Source of the DNA: Variovorax boronicumulans
GTDB lineage: Bacteria > Pseudomonadota > Gammaproteobacteria > Burkholderiales > Burkholderiaceae_C
Length of the DNA: 64,000 nt
Assembly: GCF_029892485.1 (NCBI RefSeq)
Contig: NZ_JARXVG010000001.1
Location: 186,001 to 250,000, forward strand
Reading direction: 5' to 3'
Below are positions 61,348 to 64,000 of this stretch, piece after piece; position 1 is the first letter of the stretch; each line of letters opens with the position of its first letter. The notes below the pieces were generated by a model, which worked only from the letters and a program-made list of their open reading frames with translations, searched no databases and was not told where the DNA came from. Made by a program: the position numbers and the translations under genes.

Positions 61348-62673
61348 ATGAACGACCTTCACGCCGCCCGTCTCACCCTTCAGGCAGGTGGCTCCGATGC
61401 ACGCACCGAAATGGAGCGCGCCATAGAAATTTCCCAGTCGCCGGCCTGCGCCCACGTTTTCACCCGGACGATGTTCGACGAAGCCCGCCGGGACGCCGCC
61501 AAGGCCAACCCCGAAAGCAGGCTCGCCGGACTCGCCTTCACGTCCAAGGATCTGTTCGACATCGCCGGCCAACCGACTTCCGCGGGCTCCGTCGTCTTGT
61601 CCCACGCACCGGCTGCCAAGGCCGATGCCGTCGCGGTGGCCCGGCTCCGCGCAGCAGGCGGCGTGCTCACAGGCCGCACCAACATGAGCGAGTTCGCCTT
61701 CTCGGGCGTGGGCGTCAATCCGCACCACGGGACGCCGGCCAACGTGAGCGACTCGGCCACCCCACGCATCCCTGGCGGCTCCTCTTCCGGTGCGGCGATC
61801 TCGGTGGCCAGCGGCGCCGCCTTCATCGGCCTGGGCTCCGACACCGGCGGCTCGATCCGTATCCCGGCCGCGCTGAATGGCGTCGTCGGCTTCAAGAACA
61901 CCGCCCGCCTCGTGCCGGCGGACGGCGCGCTGCCGCTCTCAACCACGCTCGACACCGTCTGCGCCATGACGCGCTCGGTGCGCGATGCGATCACCGCGCA
62001 CGAAATCCTCTCGGCACGCCGCGTGAGGGCCGGTACGGCCCCACTCGCCGCCTACAGGATGGCCATCGTGAAGAACGTTTTCTTCGACGGCATCGAGCCC
62101 GCCGTGGCTACCGCCTTCGAACGCGCGCTGAAAACGCTTCGCGCCACGGGCACCCGCATCGAGGAGATCGAGCTCCCCGAACTGGCCGACCTGCCATCCA
62201 TCAATGCCACCGGCGGCTTCTCGGCAGCCGAATCGCACGCCTGGCACCGCCTGCTGCTGGAGCGAAGCGGCGCGGGCTACGACCCGCGCGTGGCCCAGCG
62301 CATTCTGCGCGGCGCCGCGATGAAGGCGCACGAGTACATCGACCTGATCAACGCCCGGCGCGCCTGGATCGCCCGCGTCGAGACGGCGCTTGCGCCCTTC
62401 GACGCCGTGCTCTCGCCGACCGTGCCCATCACCGCGCCGTCCATTGCCAGCGTGGCACCGGGCGCCGAGCGCGACGATGAATTCTTCCGCGTCAATGCAT
62501 TGCTGCTGCGCAACCCGTCGATCGTCAACATGCTCGACGGCTGCGCCATCTCGTTGCCCTGCCACACCGCCGGCGAATTGCCGGTCGGCCTGATGCTGTG
62601 GCACGCCGCGCTGCATGATGACGCCGTGCTCGCCCTCGCCCTGCAGGCGGAGCGGGCGCTGCAGAACCAATAG
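61348..62673 (+). CDS. Amidase-signature-family protein
   Basis: The 441-residue protein has the Ser-cisSer-Lys triad of amidase signature enzymes: Lys67 in FTSKDLFD, the Ser stretch GGSSSG (143-148) with the cis-Ser, and nucleophile Ser169 in GSDTGGSIR. It resembles GatA, allophanate hydrolase or aryl-acylamidases, but no gatB/gatC or urea carboxylase genes are adjacent, so substrate is unknown. It diverges from rpsB and lies 53 bases before DadA, with which it may be cotranscribed. Confidence 0.9.
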   Translation: MNDLHAARLTLQAGGSDARTEMERAIEISQSPACAHVFTRTMFDEARRDAAKANPESRLAGLAFTSKDLFDIAGQPTSAGSVVLSHAPAAKADAVAVARLRAAGGVLTGRTNMSEFAFSGVGVNPHHGTPANVSDSATPRIPGGSSSGAAISVASGAAFIGLGSDTGGSIRIPAALNGVVGFKNTARLVPADGALPLSTTLDTVCAMTRSVRDAITAHEILSARRVRAGTAPLAAYRMAIVKNVFFDGIEPAVATAFERALKTLRATGTRIEEIELPELADLPSINATGGFSAAESHAWHRLLLERSGAGYDPRVAQRILRGAAMKAHEYIDLINARRAWIARVETALAPFDAVLSPTVPITAPSIASVAPGAERDDEFFRVNALLLRNPSIVNMLDGCAISLPCHTAGELPVGLMLWHAALHDDAVLALALQAERALQNQ

Positions 62674-62726
62674 CTGTCCACGCCTCTTCACGAGCGTCAG
62701 CCATCTCTTTTACCTCTGAACAATCA

Positions 62727-63980
62727 ATGAAAATCGCGATCGTGGGCGCCGGCATCATCGGCGTCACCACCGCCTGGGAACTGGTCTCCGACGGCCATGA
62801 AGTGACCGTGTTCGAGCGTCGCGGCGCCGCGGCCGAAGAAGCCAGTTTCGCCAATGCCGGCGTGGTTGCGCCGGGCTACGTCACGCCATGGGCTGCGCCG
62901 GGCATGCGCATGAAGGTACTGCGCTCGCTGCTCTCCTCGCACGGCGCCATCAAGCTGCGCTGGCCGCTGGGCACGCGCGACCTCGGCTGGATGTCGCGCT
63001 GGCAGAAGGCCTGCAAGCTCGAGACCTACCTCGCCAACCGCGCCCGCATGCAGCGCCTCGCTTTCTACAGCCGTACCCGGCTGCACGAGGTGACCGAAGC
63101 GCGAGAGCTCAGCTACGAACGCAGCGACGGCTATCTCGTGCTGCTGCGCTCCAAGCGCGAGAAAAAGCTGATCCAGCCCGGCCTCGAAGTGCTGCGAACG
63201 GCCGGCAGCGTGTTCCGCGAAGTCGATGCGGACGAAGCCCGGCGGATCGAGCCCGCGCTCAACACCGACACCCCTCTGGCAGGCGCCATTCACCTGCCGG
63301 AAGACGAAGTCGCCAACTGCCGCCAGTTCGCGCTGCTGCTCAAGTGGGAGGCCGAGGCGCACGGCGCGCAGTTTCACTTCAACTGCGACATCGCGCCACT
63401 GAGCCGCGCGGCGCCCACCTCGCTGTCGCTCGCCAGCGGCTCCGAAGCGCTGCGCTTCGACGCCGTGATCGTCTGCGCCGGCCTGGCCTCGGCGACGCTG
63501 CTGCGGCCGCTGGGCCTTCGCATTCCGCTCGCGCCGGTCTACGGCCACTCGGTCAGCGCGCCGGTGCGCGAGCCGCTCAACGCACCGCGCAGCGCGGTGA
63601 TGGACGAGCGCTACAAAGTCGCCATCTCGCGCCTGGGCCAGCGCGTGCGCGTGGCCGGCAGCGCGGAAATCGGCGGCTCGCTCGACACGATGAATCCGGC
63701 CGCGATCCAAACGCTCTACAAGGTGCTGCACGACTGGTTTCCGGGCGCGGCGACGCTGCAATCGGGCGTGCAGCAATGGAAAGGCGCGCGGCCGATGCTC
63801 CCCGATGGTCCGCCGGTGCTGGGCGCGAGCGGTATTCCCGGGGTATGGCTCAACCTGGGCCATGGTTCGAGCGGCTGGGCGCTGTCGTGCGGCAGTGCGC
63901 GCGTGCTGGGTGATCTGATCGGCGGACGCGATCCGGGCGTCGATCTCGAGGGCCTGGGCGTCGAGCGGCTCAGTCTCTAG
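62727..63980 (+). CDS. dadA: D-amino acid dehydrogenase (DadA-like)
   Basis: FAD-dependent oxidation of D-amino acids to keto acids with electron transfer to the quinone pool. The 417-residue protein has GAGIIGVTTAWEL at its N-terminus, RRGAAAEEASFANAGVV, PEDEVANCRQFALLLKWEAE, and a C-terminal flavin loop LNLGHGSSGWALSCGS. These are the DadA/GlyOx family hallmarks. No alanine racemase or dadX is nearby, so it may act on D-amino acids in general. The stop at 63980 lies just inside the window. Confidence 0.92.
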   Translation: MKIAIVGAGIIGVTTAWELVSDGHEVTVFERRGAAAEEASFANAGVVAPGYVTPWAAPGMRMKVLRSLLSSHGAIKLRWPLGTRDLGWMSRWQKACKLETYLANRARMQRLAFYSRTRLHEVTEARELSYERSDGYLVLLRSKREKKLIQPGLEVLRTAGSVFREVDADEARRIEPALNTDTPLAGAIHLPEDEVANCRQFALLLKWEAEAHGAQFHFNCDIAPLSRAAPTSLSLASGSEALRFDAVIVCAGLASATLLRPLGLRIPLAPVYGHSVSAPVREPLNAPRSAVMDERYKVAISRLGQRVRVAGSAEIGGSLDTMNPAAIQTLYKVLHDWFPGAATLQSGVQQWKGARPMLPDGPPVLGASGIPGVWLNLGHGSSGWALSCGSARVLGDLIGGRDPGVDLEGLGVERLSL

Positions 63981-64000
63981 GGTCCCAGCGCCGAAGCATT

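Overview
The window is a contiguous piece of a high-GC betaproteobacterial chromosome. Protein sequences and gene order (rpsB-tsf-pyrH-frr-uppS-cdsA-dxr-rseP-bamA-skp-lpxD-fabZ-lpxA-lpxB-rnhB, carAB-greA, rlmE-ftsH-folP-glmM, exbBD-lpxK-kdsB-adk) point to Burkholderiales, most likely Comamonadaceae close to Variovorax. The genus is an inference; no rRNA or marker search was possible. I see no rRNA, tRNA, CRISPR array, prophage, transposase or obvious pseudogene. Coding density is high, and many long overlapping ORFs in other frames are GC-driven shadows.

Layout. 1-5612 (- strand): the start of a MacA/HlyD-type efflux adaptor, then a sulfate uptake operon (alpha/beta hydrolase, sbp, cysT, cysW, cysA) running into dsbB. 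5744-13278: accessory redox and small-molecule genes, namely 1-Cys peroxiredoxin, LysR regulator, FMN-dependent azoreductase, NAD(P)H:FMN reductase, a SolA-like flavoprotein oxidase, PanE-like reductase, an Asp/Glu-racemase-fold protein and a flavin-dependent halogenase-like enzyme. 13445-16789: icd, two small exported Ala/Lys-rich proteins, a DUF192 protein and sodB. 16841-22285: xseA diverging from exbB-exbD-lpxK-trm112-kdsB, then adk. 22311-24537: L-asparaginase diverging from lexA, followed by a small unknown gene that may carry its own LexA box. 24638-32532: a hydroxyacid dehydrogenase, an MFS transporter, then a CoA-ester catabolic set (3-hydroxyacyl-CoA dehydrogenase, enoyl-CoA hydratase, Crp-type regulator, APH-type kinase, acyl-CoA dehydrogenase).

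32614-61133 is almost entirely - strand housekeeping. GNAT, glmM, folP, ftsH and rlmE form one block, with yhbY and a putative glycosyltransferase diverging from it. A DUF4149 protein, greA, a Kdo hydroxylase-like gene and carB-carA follow. Then comes a roughly 15 kb envelope and translation supercluster transcribed from rpsB down to a SpoU-type methyltransferase: ribosomal protein S2 and EF-Ts, UMP kinase, ribosome recycling, undecaprenyl-PP and CDP-diacylglycerol synthesis, MEP pathway, RseP, BamA, Skp, and lipid A synthesis. 61348-63980 (+ strand): an amidase and a DadA-like D-amino acid dehydrogenase.

How the genes work together. Lipid A and Kdo functions are spread over three clusters (lpxK/kdsB, kdoO, lpxD-fabZ-lpxA-lpxB), and outer-membrane protein assembly (bamA, skp, rseP) is embedded in the last. 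The window is mostly ordinary core genome. The best leads for something new are a third CTG-N10-CAG site before the unknown small gene after lexA, a consensus DnaA box pair in the xseA/exbB gap, a racemase-fold protein lacking the second catalytic cysteine, a stand-alone halogenase-like enzyme, and a kinase plus acyl-CoA dehydrogenase pair resembling the 4-hydroxyacyl-CoA (LvaA/LvaC, ACAD10/11) systems.
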